A DNA stretch of 64,000 nt from Caldifarciminota bacterium (lineage in GTDB: Bacteria; Hydrothermota; Tepidihabitantia; B3-TA06): the NCBI GenBank assembly GCA_016934635.1, contig JAFGSK010000056.1:1-64000 (forward strand). Reading direction: 5' to 3'. This document shows positions 26,495 through 34,453 of this stretch, one piece after another. The first letter of the stretch is position 1; each line of letters begins with the position of its first letter. Made by a program: the position numbers and the translations under genes. Below the pieces are notes generated by a model, which was not told the DNA's origin, did not search any database, and worked only from the letters and a program-made list of their open reading frames with translations.

Positions 26495-27757
26495 ATGGCA
26501 ATGACTCTAGCTGAAAAGATTCTTGCCAAGAAAGCGGGCAAGGATCAGGTCAAGGCCGGCGAGATTGTCCAGGCAAAGGTGGACGTGGCAATGTCCCACG
26601 AGAACGGTCGCATGGTCAAGAAATCCTTCGAGAAGATCGGCGTGGAGCGGGTGTGGGACCCTGAAAAGATAGTAATCATTTTCGACCACCGGGTTCCTGC
26701 GGAGTCCGAGCGAACCGCCGCCGGTCAGAAGGAACTGCGGGAGTTCGTGAAGACTCAGGGGATCAGCAACTTCTACGATATCAACGTCGGGGTGTGCCAC
26801 CAGGTGCTTGTCGAAGAGGGTTTCTCCAGACCAGGCATCCTGTTGGTTGGAACAGACTCACACACTACAACTGCGGGAGCCCTGGGCGCCTTTGCCACCG
26901 GGGTGGGCGCCACCGAGATGGCCGCGGTATGGGCCACCGGTGAGCTGTGGCTGCGGGTGCCGGAAACCCTGAAGATAGTAGTTACGGGCAAGCTTCCTGA
27001 CGGGGTATATTCCAAGGACATTGTGCTTAAAGTCATAGGGAGCATCGGGGCGGACGGGGCCGACTACAAGGCCATGGAGTACTCGGGCGAGGCCATATCC
27101 TCGCTGTCGGTAGCCTCCCGCCTGGTCATCTCCAACCTTTCGATGGAGGCAGGAGCCAAGACCGCTTTCGTTATCCCGGATGCCGTTACAGAAGCCTTCG
27201 TCAAACCCAGAGCCAAGGGTGCCTACGAGATGCTTGCACCCGATCCTGACGCAACCTACCTCGAAGAGCACACCTTCGACGTGTCCGACCTCGAGCCCCA
27301 GCTGGCCTGTCCCCACCAGGTGGACAACGTCAAGTCCATCTCCGAGATAGCCGGGAAGAAAATAGACCAGGCGGTCATCGGTTCCTGCACCAACGGTCGG
27401 TTAGAAGACCTCCAGGAAGTGGCCCGAATACTAAAGGGTAAGAAGGCTAATTCCGGTGTCCGCTTGCTCGTCGTACCCGCCTCGTGGCGTATCTATCGAG
27501 AAGCCCTAAAGGACGGAACCATCGAAACACTGGTAGATGCGGGAGCGGTCATCGTCAACGCGGGATGTGGTCCTTGTCTTGGCGCCCATCAGGGCTGTCT
27601 TGCCCCTGGTGAGGTTGCGGTTTCATCTACAAACCGTAATTTCCAGGGCAGGATGGGTTCGGCAGAGTCCTTCGTATATCTTGCTTCTCCCGCAACGGTC
27701 GCAGCATCAGCACTTGAAGGCAAACTGGCAGACCCCCGCAAATATCTGGAGGCTTAA
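26495..27757 (+). CDS. Aconitase-family hydratase, large subunit (LeuC/homoaconitase type)
   Basis: The 420-residue protein carries the [4Fe-4S] ligands in GSCTNGR and CGPCLGAHQG and the substrate loop LLVGTDSHTTTAGALGAFAT. Length fits the archaeal-type two-subunit 3-isopropylmalate dehydratase/homoaconitase/dimethylmaleate hydratase branch. It should hydrate or isomerise a 2-hydroxydicarboxylate with the small subunit encoded immediately after (1 bp gap). No leuA or leuB is in the window, so leucine synthesis is not the obvious role. Confidence 0.92.
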   Translation: MAMTLAEKILAKKAGKDQVKAGEIVQAKVDVAMSHENGRMVKKSFEKIGVERVWDPEKIVIIFDHRVPAESERTAAGQKELREFVKTQGISNFYDINVGVCHQVLVEEGFSRPGILLVGTDSHTTTAGALGAFATGVGATEMAAVWATGELWLRVPETLKIVVTGKLPDGVYSKDIVLKVIGSIGADGADYKAMEYSGEAISSLSVASRLVISNLSMEAGAKTAFVIPDAVTEAFVKPRAKGAYEMLAPDPDATYLEEHTFDVSDLEPQLACPHQVDNVKSISEIAGKKIDQAVIGSCTNGRLEDLQEVARILKGKKANSGVRLLVVPASWRIYREALKDGTIETLVDAGAVIVNAGCGPCLGAHQGCLAPGEVAVSSTNRNFQGRMGSAESFVYLASPATVAASALEGKLADPRKYLEA

Positions 27758-28258
27758 ATGGAACCCGTAAAAGGAAAGGCGTGGATATTCCCTGACGACG
27801 TCAACACCGACGTCATCTTCCCGGGACGTTACATGAAGGTAACCGACGCCGAGGAAACCCCCAAGTACCTGTTCGAGACAGTGTACCCCGATTTCCGGGA
27901 TAAAGCCAAGCCGGGCGACGTTATCGTGGCAGGCAAGTACTTCGGCTGCGGCTCCTCCCGCGAGCAGGCGGCTACCGCCATCCGGTACTTCGGCATAGGC
28001 TGCGTGGTTGCCTCCTCGTTCGCCCGCATCTTCTACCGCAACGCCATCAACCTGGGACTGCCAATAGCCATCGTCCCCGGGATAACCGAACACGTAAAAG
28101 AAGGCGACGAGATCGAGGTCGATCTGGTTCGAGGCAAGCTCACCAACCACACCACGGGTAAGGAGCTTAGCTTCGAGCCCCTGCCGGAGTTCATCCTGGA
28201 CCTCATCGGCCAGGGCGGCTTGATACCGGCTACGCGAAAGAAACTGGGAATCGATTAG
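27758..28258 (+). CDS. Aconitase-family hydratase, small subunit (LeuD type)
   Basis: The 166-residue swivel-domain subunit contains DDVNTDVIFPGRY and YFGCGSSREQAATAIRYFG, the diagnostic loop for this family. It completes the active site of the large subunit encoded just upstream. Stop is followed by the inverted repeat that borders the broken GxxExxY gene, so the operon appears to end here. Confidence 0.93.
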   Translation: MEPVKGKAWIFPDDVNTDVIFPGRYMKVTDAEETPKYLFETVYPDFRDKAKPGDVIVAGKYFGCGSSREQAATAIRYFGIGCVVASSFARIFYRNAINLGLPIAIVPGITEHVKEGDEIEVDLVRGKLTNHTTGKELSFEPLPEFILDLIGQGGLIPATRKKLGID

Positions 28259-28262
28259 AATC

Positions 28263-28293
28263 AAACCACGGATTGCACGGATTCACACAGATT
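28263..28293 (+). repeat. Left inverted repeat of GxxExxY unit
   Basis: Begins AAACCACGGATTGCAC and mirrors 28695-28724, where the minus strand begins AAACCACGGATTACAC. The inner bases diverge somewhat. Confidence 0.65.
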
Positions 28294-28662
28294 ATGAAAG
28301 AAGAAAAAAGAACGTATGCAATCATTGGTGCTGCAATGGAGGTTCACAAGATGCTGGGTTGTGGATTTTTTAGAAGCGGTCTATCAGGAAGCATTGGCGA
28401 TTGAATTTCTATCACGTGGAACTCCATTTGAAAGGGAAGTTGCATTGCCGATAGTGTATAAAGGGAAGAAACTTGAAACTTCCTATCGAGCAGATTCCAT
28501 CTGTTACGATTCTGTTCTTTTTTAAATTAAAAGCAATCTCCAAGATTGGGAAAGTTGAGGAAGCGCAGATAATAAATTATCTTCATGCCACGGGATTAAA
28601 GGTTGGAATTCTTATCAACTTCTCCCAACCTTTCCCTTGAATACAAGAGATTCGTAAACTGA
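28294..28662 (+). pseudogene. GxxExxY family gene with three +1 T frameshifts
   Basis: Stitched reading recovers a full GxxExxY protein of about 122 residues: YAIIGAAMEVHKMLGCGF, then [53 protein letters not shown] and SLEYKRFVN. Each join needs removal of one T: in T6 at 28366-28371, T6 at 28518-28523 and the TTT near 28631. The family is related to PDDEXK nucleases, with unknown cellular role, and often sits between CCACGGATT-type repeats, as here. It may be a pseudogene, phase-variable, or affected by homopolymer errors. Confidence 0.8.
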
Positions 28663-28694
28663 TTATCCGCGTCTTCACCTGCTTCTCAATTATT

Positions 28695-28724
28695 TATCCG
28701 TGAAATCTGTGTAATCCGTGGTTT
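28695..28724 (-). repeat. Right inverted repeat of GxxExxY unit
   Basis: Ends AATCCGTGGTTT on the plus strand, the mirror of 28263-28274. Together the arms bracket the broken gene like the ends of a small mobile cassette. Confidence 0.65.
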
Positions 28725-28729
28725 CTTTG

Positions 28730-29017
28730 CTACCAATCCTCATAAGTTACGTCGAACCGTTCGAACTCCCCGGTGTATTGCTGCCACTGGACATCGACCT
28801 TTCTCACACTCGCCGAGGAAGGTCCCACCCTTAACTCATTAAGGAATGCGTACAATGAATCCTTTAGACCCTCTGCTACCGTCTCGACCCTGTCATGCCC
28901 CACGTTGCGAACCCAGCCTGTCAGATTCAATCGCTGAGCCCTCCTGATCACGAAATATCGGAATCCGACGCCCTGAACCACCCCGTGAATCATAGCGTGC
29001 AGCCTCGCATCAGGCAT
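28730..29017 (-). CDS. acyP: Acylphosphatase
   Basis: The 95-residue protein shows the family signature HGVVQGVGFRYFV with catalytic Arg20 and GWVRNVGHDRVE with catalytic Asn38. It hydrolyses acyl phosphates such as carbamoyl or 1,3-bisphosphoglycerate acyl groups. It is the last gene of the hpt-ade-LOG-acyP run and overlaps the LOG-like gene by 8 bp. Confidence 0.93.
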   Translation of the reverse strand: MPDARLHAMIHGVVQGVGFRYFVIRRAQRLNLTGWVRNVGHDRVETVAEGLKDSLYAFLNELRVGPSSASVRKVDVQWQQYTGEFERFDVTYEDW

Positions 29018-29456
29018 CGGCTAAATCCTTGATTCTGGCTATTGCCTCTTCCGGGGTTTTTACGGGTTCTACCCCGGGGATGCTCCAGGTTCCGATTCCG
29101 AATACCGGTTTTTTTCTTGCAAGGGCCAGGGCAATCTCCGATAGGGTCCCGTACTTTCCGTGGATGGCAACGAGGACGTCAGATGAATGCACGATTATCA
29201 CGTTTCTGCCCTCGCCCATGCCGGTTCGTATCGTATAGGTCAGAAAGTCGTTTGCTTTTTGATCGGTCGAATCCGGGAGAACTCCGATAGTTACACCACC
29301 CGTCTCTATTGCCCCCCTGCATGCAGCCTCCATCACTCCGCCTCTGCCCCCACAGATCAAAGTCCAGCCTTGTTTGGCTATCAGCGCTCCAAGCTCCTCG
29401 GCAATTTCAGCCGTCTTCGGGCTGCAGTAGCGTCCGCCAATGACTCCAACCTGCAT
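29010..29456 (-). CDS. LOG-like Rossmann nucleotide-binding protein (TIGR00725-like)
   Basis: ATG 29456 overlaps the ade stop as TGATG and has GGAGAT upstream, giving 148 residues. Motifs GVIGG, ICGGRGGVMEAACRGA and HGKYGTLSEIALAL are those of the lysine-decarboxylase-fold/LOG superfamily, in which PGGxGTxxE is replaced here by HGKYGTLSE. Some relatives are cytokinin riboside phosphoribohydrolases or nucleotide sensors; this one is probably involved in nucleotide metabolism given its purine-salvage neighbours. Confidence 0.85.
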   Translation of the reverse strand: MQVGVIGGRYCSPKTAEIAEELGALIAKQGWTLICGGRGGVMEAACRGAIETGGVTIGVLPDSTDQKANDFLTYTIRTGMGEGRNVIIVHSSDVLVAIHGKYGTLSEIALALARKKPVFGIGTWSIPGVEPVKTPEEAIARIKDLADA

Positions 29457-31198
29457 CAGGTATCTCCGATATTTAATATCTTCCATTGTTCAACGTCAAG
29501 AACACCCTGGGTCGTCAATCTTAGTTTAGGAAGTACGGATAAGGCAAGGAAAGAAAGAGTAGCAAAGGGATCGGAAAGCGCGGAGCCCAGTTCCCGGGTT
29601 CTGATTCGTAAATCGTGGATGGATTTGGCTACCTGGGAAGCGGGTGCAGCAGTCATCAATCCTGCGATTGGTAGGTCAAGCCTGGCAATAACCTTGCCGT
29701 CCCTGATCAATATCTGACCGCCTCCGGTGTCAGCCAGACGGTTGACCGCATAGAGCATATCCTGATCCGAGGTTCCGACAACTACCAGGTTGTGGGCGTC
29801 GTGAGCTACGGTGGTGGCCACTGCCCCCTCTTTGATTCCCAGGCCTTTGACCAGGCCCAGGCCGATATTCCCTGACTTTCCGTGCCGCTCGATTACCGCA
29901 GCCTTGAGGATATCGGTTCGAGGATCCGACTGGATAAGACCGCTTACGCATGGAGGTTCTACGGTTTCCGCAGAGGTTAGTATCTGGCCGTCGATCAATC
30001 CGATGGCCCGGTGCTTCTGGTAACAGGGAATCCTCAAATCGTCCGCAGACATGGAAGGAAGATGCACGGTATTTAAGAGCCGGGATGGAACATCCGGGGT
30101 CTCCTGTTCCAGGATGCACTGACCGTCCTCCACAACCAGTTTTCCCCGCTTGATAACCTTCCTGACCTCAAGGGTTTGGGGATCAATGGCCAGGATGTCG
30201 GCTGCGTATCCCGGTGCAATGGCTCCCACGTTCCTCAGTCCGTGCGCCTGGGCGGTATTCCAGGAGGCCATTGTAAGCGCTTGCTCCGTAGGCAGACCTT
30301 TCTTGACAGCTTGTCTGACAGAGAAATCTATCGAACCCCGCTCCAGAAGGTCACTTGCGGAGAGATCGTCGGTACAGAAACACGCCCTGTGCCAAGTTGC
30401 GTCGTCGAGTGCCGGAAGGAGGGTTTCAAGGTTGCGGGCCGCCGAGCCTTCGCGGATGAAGATGCGCATTCCCCTGGCTATCTTCTCACGGGCTTCATCC
30501 GCCGAAGTGGTTTCGTGATCGTTGCGAATCCCGACCGCGATGTAGGCCTGCAAATCTTTCCCTGTCAGTCCTGGGGCGTGACCGTCAACGTTCGCTGACA
30601 AGCCGAGTTTTTCCCAGACCTGGGGATCCTGAGCTAGCACTCCTGGATAGTTCATCATCTCAGCCAGCCCGATTACTTCAGGTTGACGGAGCAGTTCGTT
30701 TATCTCCTCGGTATCGAACCGGGCACCGGCCTCCTCGAAGCCGGACGCTGGCACACATGAAGGAGTCTTGAACCACACGTCCAGCATCACCTGGCGCGAG
30801 GCATCAATCATCGTCTTCACCCCCTCGAGACCGCGAATGTTGGCCATCTCATGGGGATCGGCAACCACGGTGGTCACTCCATGCTCCAACATCAGTCTGG
30901 ATATCTCAGGTAGCCATAAATGGGCGGTTTCCAGGTGAATGTGTGCATCTATGAATCCAGGAACCAGTAACATTCCGTCCACGTCTATTTTTTTCTTCCC
31001 GTCCACCTTATCGTCGATACAGGCGATCAAACCCTCAGCTATACCAATGTTTCTTCTTTCCAATTTACCGGTAAAAACGTTCAGGAATCTCCCATTCTCA
31101 AGGGCAAGGTCCGCGCGTTCCCTGCCAAGCGCAGTCCTTAATACCCTTCGCCTAGAACTCAAGGTAACCGATGTATGGCAAGTGTCTGAATCTTTCAT
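29456..31198 (-). CDS. ade: Adenine deaminase
   Basis: The 580-residue protein has the amidohydrolase barrel with GFIDAHIHLE, TVVADPHE, CFCTDDLSASDL and the C-terminal AHDAHN...VVVG domain seen in Ade-type adenine deaminases. It converts adenine to hypoxanthine, which the upstream hpt product would use. It overlaps the hpt 3' end by 47 bp, so start choice is open; a TTG at 31162 would reduce overlap. The stop overlaps the next gene's ATG. Confidence 0.93.
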   Translation of the reverse strand: MKDSDTCHTSVTLSSRRRVLRTALGRERADLALENGRFLNVFTGKLERRNIGIAEGLIACIDDKVDGKKKIDVDGMLLVPGFIDAHIHLETAHLWLPEISRLMLEHGVTTVVADPHEMANIRGLEGVKTMIDASRQVMLDVWFKTPSCVPASGFEEAGARFDTEEINELLRQPEVIGLAEMMNYPGVLAQDPQVWEKLGLSANVDGHAPGLTGKDLQAYIAVGIRNDHETTSADEAREKIARGMRIFIREGSAARNLETLLPALDDATWHRACFCTDDLSASDLLERGSIDFSVRQAVKKGLPTEQALTMASWNTAQAHGLRNVGAIAPGYAADILAIDPQTLEVRKVIKRGKLVVEDGQCILEQETPDVPSRLLNTVHLPSMSADDLRIPCYQKHRAIGLIDGQILTSAETVEPPCVSGLIQSDPRTDILKAAVIERHGKSGNIGLGLVKGLGIKEGAVATTVAHDAHNLVVVGTSDQDMLYAVNRLADTGGGQILIRDGKVIARLDLPIAGLMTAAPASQVAKSIHDLRIRTRELGSALSDPFATLSFLALSVLPKLRLTTQGVLDVEQWKILNIGDT

Positions 31199-31679
31199 CC
31201 CAGTCTATTCCGTAGCCGACCAAGAACTTATTAGGTACGGTAAATCCCAAGTAATCTATTTTAATAGGTGTTTCGCGTCGCTCAGGTTTGTCCAAAAGTG
31301 CGCATACTGCCATTGAGGCCGGATTGCGTTCCTTTAGTCGGTTAACCATATTGGAAAGGGTCAGTCCGGTGTCTACGATATCCTCAATGAGTATTACGTG
31401 ACGTCCTGCGATTGATGTCGAAAGGTCGGTAAGGAACCTAACTTCTCCAGAAGATTCTGTGCCTGAACCGTAACTGGAAACCTGGATAAAGTCTGCCTGG
31501 TGAGGAATACTCACCTCTCTGGTCAGGTCCGCCAAGAACATCCAAGCCCCCTTGAGTACCCCTACAAGCAAAGGATTCTTACCTGCGTAATCCTCACCAA
31601 TCTCTGCACCCAACTCCTCGACTCTTCTCGCGATCTCCTCCGCCGTAAGAAGCGGCTTAATAGAAGGTTGAGTATCCAT
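31152..31679 (-). CDS. hpt: Hypoxanthine phosphoribosyltransferase
   Basis: From ATG 31679 the protein is 175 residues; a longer in-frame start would translate through the tRNA gene and is rejected. The PRPP motif VILIEDIVDTGLTL is clear, and LLVGVLKGAWMFLADL and GYGIDWDERFRHLPYIG are typical of Hpt/Hgprt. It makes IMP (or GMP) from the base and PRPP. It lies 8 nt from the end of tRNA-Pro with no clear ribosome site, suggesting cotranscription and a processed, very short leader. Confidence 0.94.
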   Translation of the reverse strand: MDTQPSIKPLLTAEEIARRVEELGAEIGEDYAGKNPLLVGVLKGAWMFLADLTREVSIPHQADFIQVSSYGSGTESSGEVRFLTDLSTSIAGRHVILIEDIVDTGLTLSNMVNRLKERNPASMAVCALLDKPERRETPIKIDYLGFTVPNKFLVGYGIDWDERFRHLPYIGYLEF

Positions 31680-31687
31680 ATAGGAAA

Positions 31688-31762
31688 TCGGGGCGAGTGG
31701 ATTTGAACCACCGACTTCTTGGTCCCGAACCAAGCGCGCTATCCGGGCTGCGCTACGCCCCG
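31688..31762 (-). tRNA. tRNA-Pro(CGG)
   Basis: The 75-nt gene has acceptor CGGGGCG/CGCCCCG, D stem GCGC/GCGC, anticodon arm CTTGG-TTCGGGA-CCAAG (anticodon CGG, proline) and GGTTCAAAT in the T-arm. The discriminator is A and CCA is not encoded. It is the first transcribed element of the hpt run. Confidence 0.93.
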
Positions 31763-31771
31763 TATAAGGGG

Positions 31772-31799
31772 ATTATAAGATAGCGTCCGTGATTGTCAA
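31772..31799 (-). promoter_or_regulatory. Promoter of tRNA-Pro and hpt operon
   Basis: Minus strand TTGACA, 16-bp spacer, TATAAT, ending 9 bp before the tRNA 5' end. It is one of the strongest promoters in the window and may drive hpt-ade as well. Confidence 0.75.
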
Positions 31800-31993
31800 C
31801 AACCACCCGGTAACACACTCGTAACACATCTAACCTGAACGAATACCTCTAACTATGTTGAAAACGTTTACTTAAAGAAATTCACAATCTAAAGTGACGT
31901 AGAATGCTCATCTCGATGGATACTGCCAGGTTATGATGTTGTTCTAGGGAAGGACTTACGGATGTTTTTGAGATCGATCGATTTGAGATGCCC

Positions 31994-33145
31994 TTAGAAC
32001 AGGTAGTCCCACTTACGGTCTTCGGTTTTGGGCTTAATCGGCTTCTGAAATATCCTATAGGTTTTGGTTCTTTTCCCGCCCCAACCTTCAATTACCCGGA
32101 TGATGTTGTAGTTGTCTTCAAGAATCCAGCTGAACTCCCCACCAACGAAGCCGTGTTTTTCAACCGTCTTGTATATCTCGTAGTAAAGCAACGCATCCAG
32201 ACCGAACTTCCGGTACTTTGAGAGGACACCCAGGATAAGAATGCGAATTCGGTCGACCTTACGTTGATTTGCCAGAACCTTGATGAAACCGAAGGGGAAC
32301 AATCTGCCGTTGGCGTAGCGAAGAACCTGGTTTGCGTCCGGGACTGCGACACCCATGGCCACTATCTTTCCGTCCAGCTCGACCATGGGAACGAGTTCTG
32401 GTATCGCTATGGGCTTGAGCTTCTTTACCACCTGCTCGAACTCGGCATCGGTGAAAGGGACTGCACCCCAGTTTTCGCTCCAGGCCTCGTCGTGAACCTG
32501 TTTTAAGAGTTCCGCTTCTCTAAATACATTCTTGAGATCGATTGGTCTGACCGTTATATTGTATCGTTTCTTGACCACCTCGGCAACGCGTTTCACCTTA
32601 TCCGGCATCCCGTCTGTGGTAGAGGCCCAGTATGAATAGATATCCTTTATCTTCTTGAATCCATTAGCCTTGGTGAGTTCAAGATAGTAATGGTGCGTGT
32701 ATGTCATCATGACGAACGGATCCTGGTCGAATCCTTCGGCAAGGAAGCCTATCTCCTCGTTAATATTGGGACTTAGAGGACCACGAATATGAGTCATACC
32801 TCTCAACCGCAACCAGTCCTCAGCAGCTTCATATAAGGCTTTAGCCACTTCATTATCCTCGATTGACTCGTAAAATCCGAAAAACCCGGTTTTTTCATTG
32901 TACTGCTCGTTGTGCTTCCAGCTTATGATTGCGGCTATTCGACCTACCACTTGATTGTCGCGTAAAGCCAGGTAAAGGTCCCTCTCGGCATGATCCCAGA
33001 ATGGATTCTTGCCAGGGGTTAGGATCTCAATCGTATCCGAGATCAAAGGCGGCACCCAGTGTTTGTTCCCTTTATAGAGCGGCCAGACCATCTTGATAAA
33101 GCTCAAGAGGTCTTTCCTCGTTCGTACACGCTTAATTTGAATCAC
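31994..33145 (-). CDS. GNAT-superfamily acyltransferase-like protein
   Basis: The 383-residue protein resembles two tandem acyltransferase folds, with [34 protein letters not shown] and [20 protein letters not shown]. This family is widespread beside serine-palmitoyltransferase-like genes. It overlaps the following KBL/SPT-like gene by 4 bp, so the two act together. An N-acyltransferase on a long-chain amino-alcohol, analogous to a bacterial ceramide synthase, is a reasonable inference but not proven. About 230 bp between this stop and the tRNA holds only a weak, unassigned sequence. Confidence 0.75.
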   Translation of the reverse strand: MIQIKRVRTRKDLLSFIKMVWPLYKGNKHWVPPLISDTIEILTPGKNPFWDHAERDLYLALRDNQVVGRIAAIISWKHNEQYNEKTGFFGFYESIEDNEVAKALYEAAEDWLRLRGMTHIRGPLSPNINEEIGFLAEGFDQDPFVMMTYTHHYYLELTKANGFKKIKDIYSYWASTTDGMPDKVKRVAEVVKKRYNITVRPIDLKNVFREAELLKQVHDEAWSENWGAVPFTDAEFEQVVKKLKPIAIPELVPMVELDGKIVAMGVAVPDANQVLRYANGRLFPFGFIKVLANQRKVDRIRILILGVLSKYRKFGLDALLYYEIYKTVEKHGFVGGEFSWILEDNYNIIRVIEGWGGKRTKTYRIFQKPIKPKTEDRKWDYLF

Positions 33146-34326
33146 AGCACTCCCGTTATTGTTCCTACCTGTTTGAATATCTGTAGTGCACGGTCCAGCT
33201 CTTCTGAAGTGTGTGTAGCCATATAACTCGTACGAATAAGTGATTTGGACGGCGGCACTGCAGGGGGCAGAACCGGGTTCACGAATACACCTGCATTGTG
33301 CAGTTCCTTCCAGAAGAACAGGGTCTTCATGTCGTCTCCGATATGCAACGGGATTACCGGGGTCTCCGATGTGCCGATATCGAATCCTAATTCAGGCAGT
33401 CGGGTAAGCATCATACGAGTGTTTTGCCAGAGCCGGCTGCGGCGCTCCGGCTCAGAGATAATTATCTCCAAAGCCTTCAGGGCGGCGGCTACCGAGGCAG
33501 GAGTGATGGATGCTGAGAAGATTAAGGAACGTGCATTATGACGGATGAAGGTTATAACCTTGCCCTCGCCGGCGACAAAACCCCCGAGCGAGGCAAACGA
33601 TTTAGAGAAGGTTCCCATGATGAGATCAACCTCATCAGTTGCGCCGAAATGCTCGACCACCCCGGCGCCGGTTGATCCCATTACACCAACAGAATGCGCT
33701 TCATCTACCAGTATCCTTGCTCCGTATTTTTTTGCAACAGGTAGGAGTTCGGGAAGCGGCGCTAAGTCACCTTCCATGGAGAAGATTCCGTCCACAACAA
33801 CGAGTTTGCCTGAATCGGCAGGAAGGGAAGCCAGTACTCGCTTCAAAGAATCCATGTCGTTGTGAACGAAGCGCTTCATCGCACCCCGGGAAAGGAAGGC
33901 TCCGTCGATGATGGAGGCGTGATCGAGTTTGTCGGTAATCACGTAGTCTCCCCGCTGAACAAGGGCGGCGATTGAACCAAGGTTGGTCTGATAGCCGGTC
34001 GGGAAGCAGATACAGTCTTCCTTGTGAAGGAAACTCGCGAGTCGTTCCTCAAGCTCGATGTGTATATCAAGGGTGCCGTTAAGGAAACGTGAACCGGTGC
34101 AGCTCGTACCGTACTTCTCGGTGGCTTTTACAGCCGCTTCCTTCACGCGAGGGTCAGCGGTCAAGCCCAGATAGTTGTTTGAACCCAGCATTATCATGTG
34201 TCTGCCGTCGATTACGACGTCATGATCGGGTTGTGAATCTATAGGGATAAAGTAGGGATAGTAACCTTCGTCCTTTACCCGGGCTACTATCGAGTAGAAA
34301 TCCTCACACTTCTTGAACAAGTCCAA
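33142..34326 (-). CDS. Alpha-oxoamine synthase (serine palmitoyltransferase/KBL-like)
   Basis: The 394-residue PLP enzyme has His136 ([10 protein letters not shown]), VDEAHSVG near 208 and the PLP Lys242 in [12 protein letters not shown]. Family members join an amino acid to an acyl-CoA (AONS, KBL, ALAS or SPT). The N-terminus [18 protein letters not shown] and [11 protein letters not shown] resembles bacterial SPTs more than BioF. No bio genes lie nearby and a GNAT gene overlaps it by 4 bp, so long-chain-base (sphingolipid) synthesis is my preferred reading. 2-amino-3-ketobutyrate CoA ligase remains possible. Confidence 0.87.
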   Translation of the reverse strand: MDLFKKCEDFYSIVARVKDEGYYPYFIPIDSQPDHDVVIDGRHMIMLGSNNYLGLTADPRVKEAAVKATEKYGTSCTGSRFLNGTLDIHIELEERLASFLHKEDCICFPTGYQTNLGSIAALVQRGDYVITDKLDHASIIDGAFLSRGAMKRFVHNDMDSLKRVLASLPADSGKLVVVDGIFSMEGDLAPLPELLPVAKKYGARILVDEAHSVGVMGSTGAGVVEHFGATDEVDLIMGTFSKSFASLGGFVAGEGKVITFIRHNARSLIFSASITPASVAAALKALEIIISEPERRSRLWQNTRMMLTRLPELGFDIGTSETPVIPLHIGDDMKTLFFWKELHNAGVFVNPVLPPAVPPSKSLIRTSYMATHTSEELDRALQIFKQVGTITGVL

Positions 34327-34453
34327 TAAAGGCCTCCATGGTAGAAAAAGATTGTACGCTGGATGCTGGGGATGTCAAATATCCATGGCAAGATACAAAT
34401 CAGCAATATAGCGTATGTTAATTTTACATAAGAAATTAAAAAGTAAAAAATTT

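Noticed and set aside
31680-31733. N-terminal extension of hpt
   Set aside because: The extra residues are a translation of tRNA-Pro, so the true start is ATG 31679.
31882-32091. 69-codon minus-strand frame
   Set aside because: It overlaps the 3' end of the GNAT gene, is basic and low-complexity, and lacks a ribosome site.
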